A stretch of DNA of 11,186 nt, taken from positions 1 through 11,186 of the forward strand of contig CAKRRJ010000071.1 in NCBI GenBank assembly GCA_934394615.1. Reading direction: 5' to 3'. The translations under genes and the position numbers were made by a program. The stretch is from an uncultured Lachnospiraceae bacterium. Its GTDB lineage: Bacteria; Bacillota; Clostridia; Lachnospirales; Lachnospiraceae. The notes beneath the pieces are model-generated. The model was not told the DNA's origin. It searched no databases and worked only from the letters and a program-made list of their open reading frames with translations. Shown in pieces: positions 1 to 6,534 of this stretch. Positions within the stretch are counted from its first letter, which is position 1. Each line of letters begins with the position of its first letter.

Positions 1-119
1 AGGTCCTCTTTCAGAATTTTCTCTGCAGCGACCCAGGTTCTGCGGTCCATGGACTCAGGCAGTACGATTGTTTTTTTATCTGCCTTTGCTTTGGCTTTGA
101 TTACATCAATAAATCCCAT
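1..119 (-). CDS. pta: Phosphate acetyltransferase, N-terminal part (cut by window edge)
   Basis: Only the first 39 complete codons are present; the gene continues past the left edge. The translation begins MGFIDVIKAKAKADKK and continues with TIVLPESMDRRT and then AAEKILKED. This is the typical N-terminus of bacterial phosphate acetyltransferase: the IVLPE strand, a DRR motif and the helix after it. The family converts acetyl-CoA and phosphate to acetyl phosphate and CoA in the cytoplasm, which is the first step of ATP-yielding acetate production with acetate kinase. An AAAGGGG ribosome binding site sits 7 bases before the ATG. The gene is divergent from tmcAL and has its own promoter. An ackA gene further left would be the usual neighbour but cannot be seen. 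A related phosphate butyryltransferase is less likely given the IVLPE...DRR pattern. Confidence 0.85.
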   Translation of the reverse strand, partial: MGFIDVIKAKAKADKKTIVLPESMDRRTWVAAEKILKED

Positions 120-156
120 AATAATACCCCTTTCATGATTTAATGCATATAACCTT

Positions 157-186
157 ATTATATACGGATTAAAAAGCAAAAGACAA
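157..186 (-). promoter_or_regulatory. Predicted sigma-A promoter of pta
   Basis: Read on the minus strand, a TTGTCT -35 box (186-181) is followed after 18 bases by a perfect TATAAT -10 box (162-157). Transcription would start near 150, leaving a leader of about 30 bases before the pta ATG. This is a consensus match only, with no regulator site recognised. The AT-rich bases upstream (187-215) could act as an UP element. Confidence 0.6.
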
Positions 187-239
187 GCTGTATTTTGTAT
201 TTTTTTGCACTTTTTGTGAAACAATGAACCGATGACGGC

Positions 240-268
240 TTTACCTTTTCCCGCCCTTCCCCTATAAT
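240..268 (+). promoter_or_regulatory. Predicted sigma-A promoter of tmcAL
   Basis: A TTTACC -35 box (240-245) and a perfect TATAAT -10 box (263-268) are separated by 17 bases. Transcription would start near 275, leaving a leader of about 37 bases that carries the ribosome binding site AAAGGAC (294-300). The promoter faces away from the pta promoter, so both genes could respond to one regulator bound between them, but no operator-like dyad was recognised. Confidence 0.55.
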
Positions 269-311
269 AAACCCATACTTATATTTTGAAAGAAAAGGAC
301 CGGATTTATCC

Positions 312-1586
312 ATGAATACCATAAAAGCAGCCGGAATCATCGCCGAGTACAACCCCTTCCACAACGGACATCATTATCAGGTTGAAACCGTTCGACGCTT
401 AACCGGAGCAGATTATGTCATTGCCGCCATGAGCGGGGATTTCGTACAGCGCGGAGAACCTGCCATCTTCGATAAATACACACGAGCCCATATGGCGTTA
501 TGCGGCGGCGCTGATCTCGTGGTGGAACTGCCCACGCTCTTTGCCACCTCCAGCGCAGAGGATTTTGCCGCCTGCGGCGTGGCCCTCCTAAGCGCGCTCG
601 GCGCGGACATTCTCTGTTTTGGAAGCGAGTCCGGAAACCTGGAAGTGCTTCAGAAAGCAGCCGAAATTCTGACAGAAGAACCGGCTGAATGGAAAGAACT
701 GCTCCAGGGATATTTAAAACAGGGCGAAAGTTTTCCCGCTGCCCGCTGCCGCGCCATGGAGGCACTGACCGGCGAGCCGGAGTTTTCTGTTCTTCTCTCC
801 TCGCCCAATAACATTCTGGCGGTAGAATACTTAAAAGCGATCCACAGACAGAAATCCCGGATGCAGCCCGTCACCATCCGGCGGAAAGGGGCCGGATACC
901 ACGACACCGGAGTTTCGGGGCCGCTCGCGTCGGCATCCGCGCTGCGGGAACTTCTCCATACCAAACAGAGGCCGGCAGAATATCCGGTTCCAGGCGATGG
1001 GGATGCTTCCCTTCTTTCCGCCCAGATGCCGCCCGCTGTGCTCTCGGTTCTGTCCGAAAGCGGCGCCCTCACGGCTCCGCTCTTTGCGGATGACCTCACG
1101 GAGCTTCTCAACTTCCGCCTGCTCGCAGCCATCCGAAACCAGGACAACCTAAGCCGCTACACGGACCTTGCCCCGGACCTTGCCGCACGGCTCACAAAGC
1201 AGGCTCTGCAGTTCGCCCCATTCAGCGAACGCATCGCCCGGCTAAAATCCAGAAGTTACACCTACACCCGCATCAGCCGCGCGCTGCTGCATCTGACGCT
1301 TGGCATCACAGAGGAAGAAACCCGGAATGCCAAAGCACTCGGGTACGCTCCCTACGCCCGCATCCTTGGATTTAAAAAATCAGCAGGTCCGCTCCTCTCC
1401 CATCTGCGTGAAAGAAGCCAGATTCCGCTGATCACCAAAACAGCGGACGCCGGAAAAATTCTTTCGCCAGAAGCTCTCTCCGTACTGGAGACCGACTTTT
1501 ACGCGTCCCATGTCTACCAGTCCCTGCTCGCAGCCAGAGGAAGAATCATCCGGAATGAATACACAAAATCCGTCATAGTCCTGTGA
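312..1586 (+). CDS. tmcAL: tRNA(Met) cytidine acetate ligase (TmcAL, YlbM family)
   Basis: The 424-residue protein belongs to the nucleotidyltransferase-like family typified by B. subtilis TmcAL (formerly YlbM). That enzyme uses ATP and free acetate to form N4-acetylcytidine at wobble position 34 of elongator tRNA-Met, a role taken by acetyl-CoA-dependent TmcA in enterobacteria. Visible signatures are the N-terminal GIIAEYNPFHNGH segment (residues 8-20) with its HxGH nucleotide-binding motif (H17, H20), SGDFVQRG (41-48), and SPNNILAVEYLKA (164-176). The length fits the family. The ATG at 312 is preceded by AAAGGAC with an 11-base gap and begins the conserved N-terminus. The stop codon lies inside a hairpin shared with the convergent operon. 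The protein is cytoplasmic, with no signal peptide or membrane segment seen. The function is transferred from the family; orthology is clear from the motifs. Confidence 0.92.
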   Translation: MNTIKAAGIIAEYNPFHNGHHYQVETVRRLTGADYVIAAMSGDFVQRGEPAIFDKYTRAHMALCGGADLVVELPTLFATSSAEDFAACGVALLSALGADILCFGSESGNLEVLQKAAEILTEEPAEWKELLQGYLKQGESFPAARCRAMEALTGEPEFSVLLSSPNNILAVEYLKAIHRQKSRMQPVTIRRKGAGYHDTGVSGPLASASALRELLHTKQRPAEYPVPGDGDASLLSAQMPPAVLSVLSESGALTAPLFADDLTELLNFRLLAAIRNQDNLSRYTDLAPDLAARLTKQALQFAPFSERIARLKSRSYTYTRISRALLHLTLGITEEETRNAKALGYAPYARILGFKKSAGPLLSHLRERSQIPLITKTADAGKILSPEALSVLETDFYASHVYQSLLAARGRIIRNEYTKSVIVL

Positions 1587-1598
1587 CTATGACGGATT
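1567..1598 (-). terminator. Perfect 14-bp hairpin, likely terminator of the minus-strand operon
   Basis: Bases 1567-1580 are the exact reverse complement of 1585-1598, around a 4-base loop. Read on the minus strand the stem ends in GGATT and runs into TTGTGTATTC, a short imperfect U-rich tail. That suits an intrinsic terminator for the methyltransferase gene that ends 36 bases upstream. Read on the plus strand no T-run follows, so termination of tmcAL would be weaker or Rho-assisted. The left arm overlaps the last codons of tmcAL and the loop and right arm contain its stop. Termination function is inferred from fold and position. Confidence 0.7.
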
Positions 1599-1633
1599 CC
1601 AAATCAGCAAAATCTGCTGCCATTCCTGCAAAA

Positions 1634-2830
1634 CTATTCTTCACTTTTTTTCTGCGCCAGCAGCTCATACAGAGTCGGCCGGATCTGCAGGAAATCCAGA
1701 ATCTCCCGAATTTCTTTCTCATTGTGCTTCGGTCTGCCTTCATACACGGCACGCAGAAGAATGTTCTTCGGCGTGTGCTCCATGTCAATAAACTCCAGAA
1801 TCTGGGTACGGTACCCCTGCTGCTCCAAAAGTTCCGCGCGCAGCGCATCGGTATAAAGCGCAGCCAGGCGCTCTTTGATGAGTCCGTAATGCAGTACCGG
1901 CTCGAGTAGATCGTTTTTCATCTGCTTATTGAGTTCATGCTGACAGCACGGTACAGAAAGAATGACTTTCGCGCCCCAGCGCACAGCCTTTTCCAGCGCA
2001 TAGTCTGTAGCAGTGTCACAGGCATGAAGGGTCACGACCATATCCACATGGTCTACGCCCTCATAGGACGCGATATCGCCATGATAAAACTGCAATTTGT
2101 CATATCCATAATGTTCTGCCAGTCTGCTGCAGTGGCTGATGACATCTTTTTTCAGATCCAGCCCGATGACGCGGATCGGATAACCTTTCATCTCGTGCAG
2201 GTAATAGTACATGGCAAAGGTCAGGTAAGATTTGCCGCAGCCAAAGTCGATGATGACATTCTCCCGGGTCTTGTCTAACTTCGGCAGAATATCCTCGATA
2301 AACTCCAGGAAACGGTTGATCTGCCGGAACTTGTCGTAGCGGCTCTTCACAATCTTTCCCTCCTGGGTCTGCACGCCAAGATCCACAAGAAACGGAACCG
2401 CGTGCCCCTCCGGGATCACATAGCGCTTCTGGCGGTTGTGCTGCAGCTTCTCCAGGAGTTTTTCCTGGTTCTGTGCCTCTCCCGCCTGAATTTTTGCCGG
2501 CACGTGTTTTCTGACTTTTACGGTTGTCGTGCCCTTCTTGCTGACAAGAACGGTCGCACTTCCTAACTCCGACAGCACCTCAGCCTGTTTAAAGACACCG
2601 GAAAGCTGCCCGGTCAGATACGTTTTCACTTCTTCTGCATTCATATTTTTATGAAATGCCTGGGTCTTTGTAAATTCTTCTGCCTGAAAGACCAGTGCGC
2701 CCTTCATGAGCATGGGGCGCACTTTCACTTTCTGTAACTGGTCTTTTTCCACCGGATTGCTTAACACAATCTGGTTTAACTGTTCGTTGATAAAATCGTC
2801 CAGCATGGACGCTAAGGTTTCTTTTGCCAT
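1634..2830 (-). CDS. Class I SAM-dependent methyltransferase (Methyltransf_32-like)
   Basis: The 398-residue protein has a Rossmann-type methyltransferase domain in its C-terminal half. Motif I is VIIDFGCGKSYLTF (192-205). It is preceded by a conserved KSRYDKFRQINRFLE stretch (162-176), and an acidic residue after the second strand (VIGLDLK) suits ribose binding of SAM. Two further signatures are LHACDTATD (268-276) and SVPCCQHEL (292-300); the PCCQ pattern recalls the family that includes eukaryotic METTL25/RRNAD1-like proteins. The N-terminal 150 residues carry no motif I recognise. The substrate is unknown; RNA or protein are both possible. It is the last gene of the long operon, starting 10 bases after the UPF0210 gene, with GAGGG close before its ATG. 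Identification as a methyltransferase is firm; the substrate cannot be told from sequence. Confidence 0.8.
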   Translation of the reverse strand: MAKETLASMLDDFINEQLNQIVLSNPVEKDQLQKVKVRPMLMKGALVFQAEEFTKTQAFHKNMNAEEVKTYLTGQLSGVFKQAEVLSELGSATVLVSKKGTTTVKVRKHVPAKIQAGEAQNQEKLLEKLQHNRQKRYVIPEGHAVPFLVDLGVQTQEGKIVKSRYDKFRQINRFLEFIEDILPKLDKTRENVIIDFGCGKSYLTFAMYYYLHEMKGYPIRVIGLDLKKDVISHCSRLAEHYGYDKLQFYHGDIASYEGVDHVDMVVTLHACDTATDYALEKAVRWGAKVILSVPCCQHELNKQMKNDLLEPVLHYGLIKERLAALYTDALRAELLEQQGYRTQILEFIDMEHTPKNILLRAVYEGRPKHNEKEIREILDFLQIRPTLYELLAQKKSEE

Positions 2831-2840
2831 AATCCCTCTT

Positions 2841-4205
2841 TTAGTTCTTAAAGCTGTGGATCGGAGCCGGAATACGGCCGCCGCGAGTCACAAACTTCTC
2901 ACAGGAATATTTGTTCACCGGCATAACTGGAGCATAGCCTAAGAGACCGCCGAACTCTACGGTGTCGCCAACCGTCTTTCCGATGACCGGAATCAGGCGG
3001 ACTGCCGTGGTTTTCTGGTTGATCATGCCAATGGCCGCCTCATCCGCAATGATACCGGCAATGGTGGTAGCCGGAGTATCGCCCGGGATCGCGATCATGT
3101 CAAGGCCAACGGAGCAGACACAGGTCATGGCTTCCAGCTTCTCAATGGTGAGCGCGCCCAGCGTTACCGCGTCGATCATGCCCTGGTCTTCGCTGACCGG
3201 AATGAACGCGCCACTTAAACCGCCCACATAGGAGGATGCCATCACGCCGCCCTTCTTGACCTGGTCATTCAGCATAGCCAGGGCTGCGGTGGTTCCCGGT
3301 GCGCCGACACGCTCCAGGCCGATCTCCTCAAGAATCTCTGCCACGCTGTCGCCCACTGCCGGGGTCGGAGCCAGGGAAAGGTCAATGATGCCAAACGGAA
3401 CGCCGAGGCGCCTGGATGCTTCCTGCGCAACCAGCTGTCCGACACGGGTGATCTTGAACGCCGTCTTTTTGATGGTCTCGCAGAGTACCTCAAAGTTCTC
3501 GCCGCGCGCCTTCTCCAGCGCTACCTTTACTACGCCCGGTCCGCTGACGCCAACGTTGATGATGGCATCTGCCTCGGTCACACCGTGGAATGCGCCTGCC
3601 ATGAACGGGTTGTCGTCCGGAGCATTGCAGAATACCACAAGTTTCGCGCAGCCAAGGGAATCATCCTCTTTTGTTGCCTCCGCGGTCTCCTTTACGATCT
3701 CACCCATCAGGCGGACCGCATCCATATTCAGGCCGGTCTTGGTGGAGCCAACATTGATAGAACTGCACACACGCTCAGTCTGGGCAAGTGCCTGCGGGAT
3801 GGAGCGGATCAGATTCTCCTCCGCCGGAGTCATGCCTTTGGATACCAGTGCGGAGTAACCGCCGATAAAGTTTACACCGACCTCTTTTGCCGCCTTGTCA
3901 AGCGTCTTTGCGATGGTCACAAAATCTTCCGGCTTTTTGCAGGCGCAGCCGCCCACCAGAGCGATCGGCGTAACGGAAATACGCTTATTTACGATCGGCA
4001 CACCGAAATCTCTCGCGATCTCTTCACCGGTCGATACCAGGTTCTTTGCGTAAGTCGTGATCTTTTTATAAATTTTTTCATTCAGGGCCTGCAGGTCATC
4101 ATCGCAGCAGTCCAGAAGACTGATACCCATGGTAATGGTACGAACATCCAGTTTCTCATGCTCGATCATATTGTTGGTTTCGATTACTTCAAACATATTC
4201 AACAT
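2841..4205 (-). CDS. UPF0210 / DUF711 (PFL-like) family protein
   Basis: The 454-residue protein matches UPF0210 in length and motif order. Recognisable blocks are an N-terminal [21 protein letters not shown] (27-37), GGCACKK (85-91), [13 protein letters not shown] (112-124), [13 protein letters not shown] (148-160), [16 protein letters not shown] (193-208) and [11 protein letters not shown] (216-226). The family is often labelled 'PFL family' because of structural resemblance to pyruvate formate-lyase-like barrels. I see no C-terminal glycyl-radical motif (RVxGY type), so formate-lyase activity should not be assumed. The gene follows the ACT-domain gene by 44 bases, a pairing known in streptococci and many clostridia. 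The first ATG is chosen because AAAGAGGA lies 7 bases before it; M4 would be too far from that site. The biochemical role is unknown. Confidence 0.85.
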   Translation of the reverse strand: MLNMFEVIETNNMIEHEKLDVRTITMGISLLDCCDDDLQALNEKIYKKITTYAKNLVSTGEEIARDFGVPIVNKRISVTPIALVGGCACKKPEDFVTIAKTLDKAAKEVGVNFIGGYSALVSKGMTPAEENLIRSIPQALAQTERVCSSINVGSTKTGLNMDAVRLMGEIVKETAEATKEDDSLGCAKLVVFCNAPDDNPFMAGAFHGVTEADAIINVGVSGPGVVKVALEKARGENFEVLCETIKKTAFKITRVGQLVAQEASRRLGVPFGIIDLSLAPTPAVGDSVAEILEEIGLERVGAPGTTAALAMLNDQVKKGGVMASSYVGGLSGAFIPVSEDQGMIDAVTLGALTIEKLEAMTCVCSVGLDMIAIPGDTPATTIAGIIADEAAIGMINQKTTAVRLIPVIGKTVGDTVEFGGLLGYAPVMPVNKYSCEKFVTRGGRIPAPIHSFKN

Positions 4206-4249
4206 GGCTGTATCCTCTTTCTTTTTCGTAGTCTGGTCAAATGTCCTGC

Positions 4250-4522
4250 TTAAATGCGGTGCATTTTGGTGAAGATTTCTTCACGCTGGCATTTGATGGA
4301 AACGCCGATCTCCTCGCCGACCTTTTCCAGTTCGGTTGCTACTTCATTGAAAGAGCCTGTTGCATGCTCCATGTCCGTGATCATCATCATGTTAAAGTAG
4401 TCCTGTACGATGGTCTGGGAAATATCCAGGATATTCACCTGTTTTCCTGCCAGGTAGGTACATACTTTTGCGATGATTCCTACGGTGTCTTTTCCTACAA
4501 CTGTGATAATTACCTTGTTCAT
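4250..4522 (-). CDS. ACT-domain protein, UPF0237 family
   Basis: The 90-residue protein is a single ACT domain. It opens with [17 protein letters not shown], where the GKDxxGI turn between first strand and first helix is the usual small-ligand site. [21 protein letters not shown] follows, matching the UPF0237 pattern. ACT domains usually bind amino acids and pair as dimers to control a partner enzyme or regulator; the GcvR regulator is a larger relative. Here no enzyme or DNA-binding domain is attached, so it may act through the UPF0210 protein encoded directly downstream (inference from the recurrent pairing). The start is supported by GGAGG 9 bases before the ATG. It lies 36 bases after walJ with no terminator seen, so co-transcription is likely. 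The ligand is unknown. Confidence 0.85.
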   Translation of the reverse strand: MNKVIITVVGKDTVGIIAKVCTYLAGKQVNILDISQTIVQDYFNMMMITDMEHATGSFNEVATELEKVGEEIGVSIKCQREEIFTKMHRI

Positions 4523-4558
4523 GTGGCTGTCCTCCGTTTTCTGAAAGTATTTATTGGT

Positions 4559-5356
4559 CTACAGATTGATGATCTGTGACATCTCATCCCGTTTTGCAAC
4601 TTCGATCGGAAAGTCCTTAGCCCTGTAAGGAGTAGCCCCCTGGTCGATCTCGCAGCGGACCGTCTCGTAGGCAAGTGCCTCGTAGTTGTTCTCTTTGCTC
4701 AGATGTCCCAGAAGGATGTGTTTTAAATTGTCATTCAGTATATAGTTCAAAAGCCTTCCCGCATTCTCATTGGACAGATGTCCATGATCCCCCAGAATAC
4801 GGCGCTTTAAATAGTATGGATAAGGCCCGGTTTCCAGCATATTGACATCGTGGTTCGCCTCCAGAAGCAGAGCATCCAGTCCCTGAAGATGATCGATGAT
4901 ATACTGGTCGAAATGTCCCATATCCGTTGCCACCGCCACGTGACGGTTTTCATGGCCCACCCGGTATGCCACCGGATCTGCCGCGTCGTGGTGGATGGAA
5001 AATGGTTCTATGGTAAGGTCCCCGATGGCAAATTCCGCGTCCGGAACGACCGGATGCAGAAGCTCCTTCGGATATTCGCCAAGTTTCGTGTTCGCGGCAA
5101 CCTCTTTTAATGTTGCCTGGGTTCCGTAAATCGGCACATGATGCTTCCTTGCCAGAACACCGAGTCCCTTGATGTGATCGGAGTGCTCGTGGGTGATGAC
5201 GACACCATCCAGTTCCGAACCCTTTAAACCGATTTCATTTAGCCCCTGCTCGATGCGCTTGTTGCTGATCCCGGCATCCACAAGGATGTGGGTGTTGTCG
5301 GACCCTACATAGATGCAGTTTCCGCTGCTGCCGCTTGCAATGCTTACTAATCTCAT
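4559..5356 (-). CDS. walJ: Metallo-beta-lactamase-fold nuclease, WalJ/YycJ family
   Basis: The 265-residue protein has the full metallo-hydrolase metal set. It carries THEHSDH (55-61; HxHxDH), IHHD (121-124), ATDMGHFD (143-150) with the bridging Asp at 145, and a C-terminal LLGHLSKENN with H218. The N-terminal MRLVSIASGSSGNCIY and GHLSNENAGRLL blocks are typical of YycJ/WalJ. A Bacillus member has been described as a 5'-to-3' double-strand DNA exonuclease linked to mismatch repair, and the symbol comes from genomes where it lies beside the walRK two-component genes. Here it sits instead behind polA and coaE, overlapping coaE by four bases (ATGA), so translational coupling is likely; an AGGAAA site lies in the end of coaE. 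No signal peptide is seen. The family call is firm; nuclease activity is by homology. Confidence 0.87.
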   Translation of the reverse strand: MRLVSIASGSSGNCIYVGSDNTHILVDAGISNKRIEQGLNEIGLKGSELDGVVITHEHSDHIKGLGVLARKHHVPIYGTQATLKEVAANTKLGEYPKELLHPVVPDAEFAIGDLTIEPFSIHHDAADPVAYRVGHENRHVAVATDMGHFDQYIIDHLQGLDALLLEANHDVNMLETGPYPYYLKRRILGDHGHLSNENAGRLLNYILNDNLKHILLGHLSKENNYEALAYETVRCEIDQGATPYRAKDFPIEVAKRDEMSQIINL

Positions 5357-5982
5357 TCGTGTGTTTCCTGTCTTTCTCCTGCAGGATCCGCGCCGCGTTC
5401 CCAGCCCGTCTTTTGCAGGATCTGATCGATCTGTTCTTTTGCCGCCTCTATGGAACCGCTGTTGTCGATGGTAAAATCAGCCAGTTTTAAAAACGTGGCC
5501 CGGTCTGCCTGGTTCTTCATGATCTCCAGGCATTTTTCGCGGGAGTAACCGCGGTTTTCCATGAGCCGTTTTATGCGGATCTCATCGCTGGTATCCACAT
5601 AGAGCAGATACTGGCAGACCTCGCGGCTGCGGGCATCGAACAGCGCCGCTTCCACGACAACCAGTTCTGCCTGGCTTTCCCGGATCCGGCGTTTGATCTC
5701 GTTCCAGGTAAGCGGATGGATCAGCGCGTTGACCCGCTTTAAGGCTTCCGGGTCAGAAAAGATGCGCTCCGCAAACCGTTTCCGGTCCAGAGAGCCATCC
5801 GCGCTTAAGATTTCTTTTCCAAACAGGCTGACAAGTCCGGTGTGGCCCGGCTGCCCGGGTTCTTCGAGTTCCCGCGCGACCAGGTCTGCCTGGATCACCT
5901 GCGCGCCGTAATCCTTTGAAAACAGCTCCAGGATCCGGCTTTTACCGGCTCCTACTCCGCCGGTGAGGCCAAGTACCATCAT
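5353..5982 (-). CDS. coaE: Dephospho-CoA kinase
   Basis: CoaE phosphorylates the 3'-hydroxyl of dephospho-CoA with ATP, the last step of coenzyme A synthesis in the cytoplasm. The 209-residue protein begins with VLGLTGGVGAGKS, giving a Walker A at residues 8-15. QADLVARELE follows, with the conserved Asp33. Further family blocks are LFGKEILSADGSLDRK, LIHPLTW, and the lid segment RGYSREKCLEIMKNQ. Length is normal, with a hydrophilic tail of about 16 residues. Two ATG codons stand in tandem; the first is taken, with AAGGG 8 bases before it inside the end of the sseB-like gene. Spacing is 1 base upstream and a 4-base overlap downstream with walJ. polA-coaE proximity is common in Firmicutes, often with mutM between; here an SseB-family gene takes that place. 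Confidence 0.95.
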   Translation of the reverse strand: MMVLGLTGGVGAGKSRILELFSKDYGAQVIQADLVARELEEPGQPGHTGLVSLFGKEILSADGSLDRKRFAERIFSDPEALKRVNALIHPLTWNEIKRRIRESQAELVVVEAALFDARSREVCQYLLYVDTSDEIRIKRLMENRGYSREKCLEIMKNQADRATFLKLADFTIDNSGSIEAAKEQIDQILQKTGWERGADPAGERQETHE

Positions 5983-5983
5983 A

Positions 5984-6448
5984 TTAGTTGCCCTTTTTCT
6001 CTCTCATTCTCAGTTCCTGCTGCTGTAACAGGGACAGTAATACCTGCTTGGAAATGCTGATGTTCTCTCCGTACGGGTTGATGACAAAGCCTTTCAGATC
6101 GTTCGGCTGGCGGATCAGGATGTTTCCGAAATCCTCCATGGTCATGATCAGAGCCTGGTCATGGCTTCCGTCCTCGTTCCACTTTGCGTACTCATCCTGG
6201 TCGGTAAATGCCATGTAGTACTTGTCGCCTTCGCTGTTTGCGAGCTCCTCAAAATGAATCCAGGTAGACGGTCCCTTGTTCTCGGTTAAGAGGGTCCGTT
6301 TGCGGATCGGGGAGAGCAGGCGTGCCTGCATAAGTGCGGATGCCATCTGGCTGCGGGTAATGTAATTGTCGTGTTTTAACATTTCCTGAAGCGCTGCTAC
6401 CAGCTTCGGATTCTTGATATTTCCGGAATTTTTTTTCTCGTTGCTCAT
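5984..6448 (-). CDS. SseB-family protein
   Basis: The 154-residue protein resembles the SseB N-terminal domain family. The clues are a helical start ending in ALMQARLLSPI (38-48), the block DKYYMAFTDQDEYAKW (75-90), an acidic loop, and LKGFVINPYGENISISK (118-134) close to the C-terminus. The family is named after an E. coli protein linked to serine sensitivity, but its biochemical role is not established. Only the one domain is present. The start is supported by GAGAGG 9 bases before the ATG. The stop is 1 base from coaE, so the two are surely co-transcribed. No signal peptide or membrane segment is seen; the tail is basic (RMREKKGN). The family assignment is from motif pattern only. Confidence 0.7.
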   Translation of the reverse strand: MSNEKKNSGNIKNPKLVAALQEMLKHDNYITRSQMASALMQARLLSPIRKRTLLTENKGPSTWIHFEELANSEGDKYYMAFTDQDEYAKWNEDGSHDQALIMTMEDFGNILIRQPNDLKGFVINPYGENISISKQVLLSLLQQQELRMREKKGN

Positions 6449-6505
6449 ATAAAAAACCTCTCTTTTCTTAATTGGTTTATAGCTGTTTTTTGCTGCTGGT
6501 TTCTG

Positions 6506-6534
6506 ATTATATCATATATTTTATTTCGCGTCCA
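6506..6534 (-). promoter_or_regulatory. Possible internal promoter for sseB-coaE-walJ and downstream genes
   Basis: Read on the minus strand, TGGACG (6534-6529) and a perfect TATAAT (6511-6506) are 17 bases apart. The -35 half lies in the last codons of polA. Transcription would start near 6500, giving a 50-base leader before the sseB-like gene. The -35 box is only a 4 of 6 match and the region is AT-rich, so this is tentative. No terminator hairpin was seen in the 72-base gap, so read-through from polA is expected too. Confidence 0.35.

Noticed and set aside
650..1147. 165-codon minus-strand frame inside tmcAL
   Set aside because: Arginine/serine-rich composition typical of a shadow frame; tmcAL is well supported over the same stretch.
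1603..1619. Short CAGCA/TGCTG inverted repeat next to the large hairpin
   Set aside because: Five base pairs with no T-run; expected by chance.
2841..4205. Reading the UPF0210 gene as a true pyruvate formate-lyase
   Set aside because: The length is about 454 residues, there is no glycyl-radical loop near the C-terminus and no activating enzyme gene nearby; the family name reflects structural likeness only.
3256..4253. Two long plus-strand open frames (200 and 222 codons) opposite the UPF0210 gene
   Set aside because: Both are mirror frames of a conserved gene with no promoter or ribosome binding site of their own.
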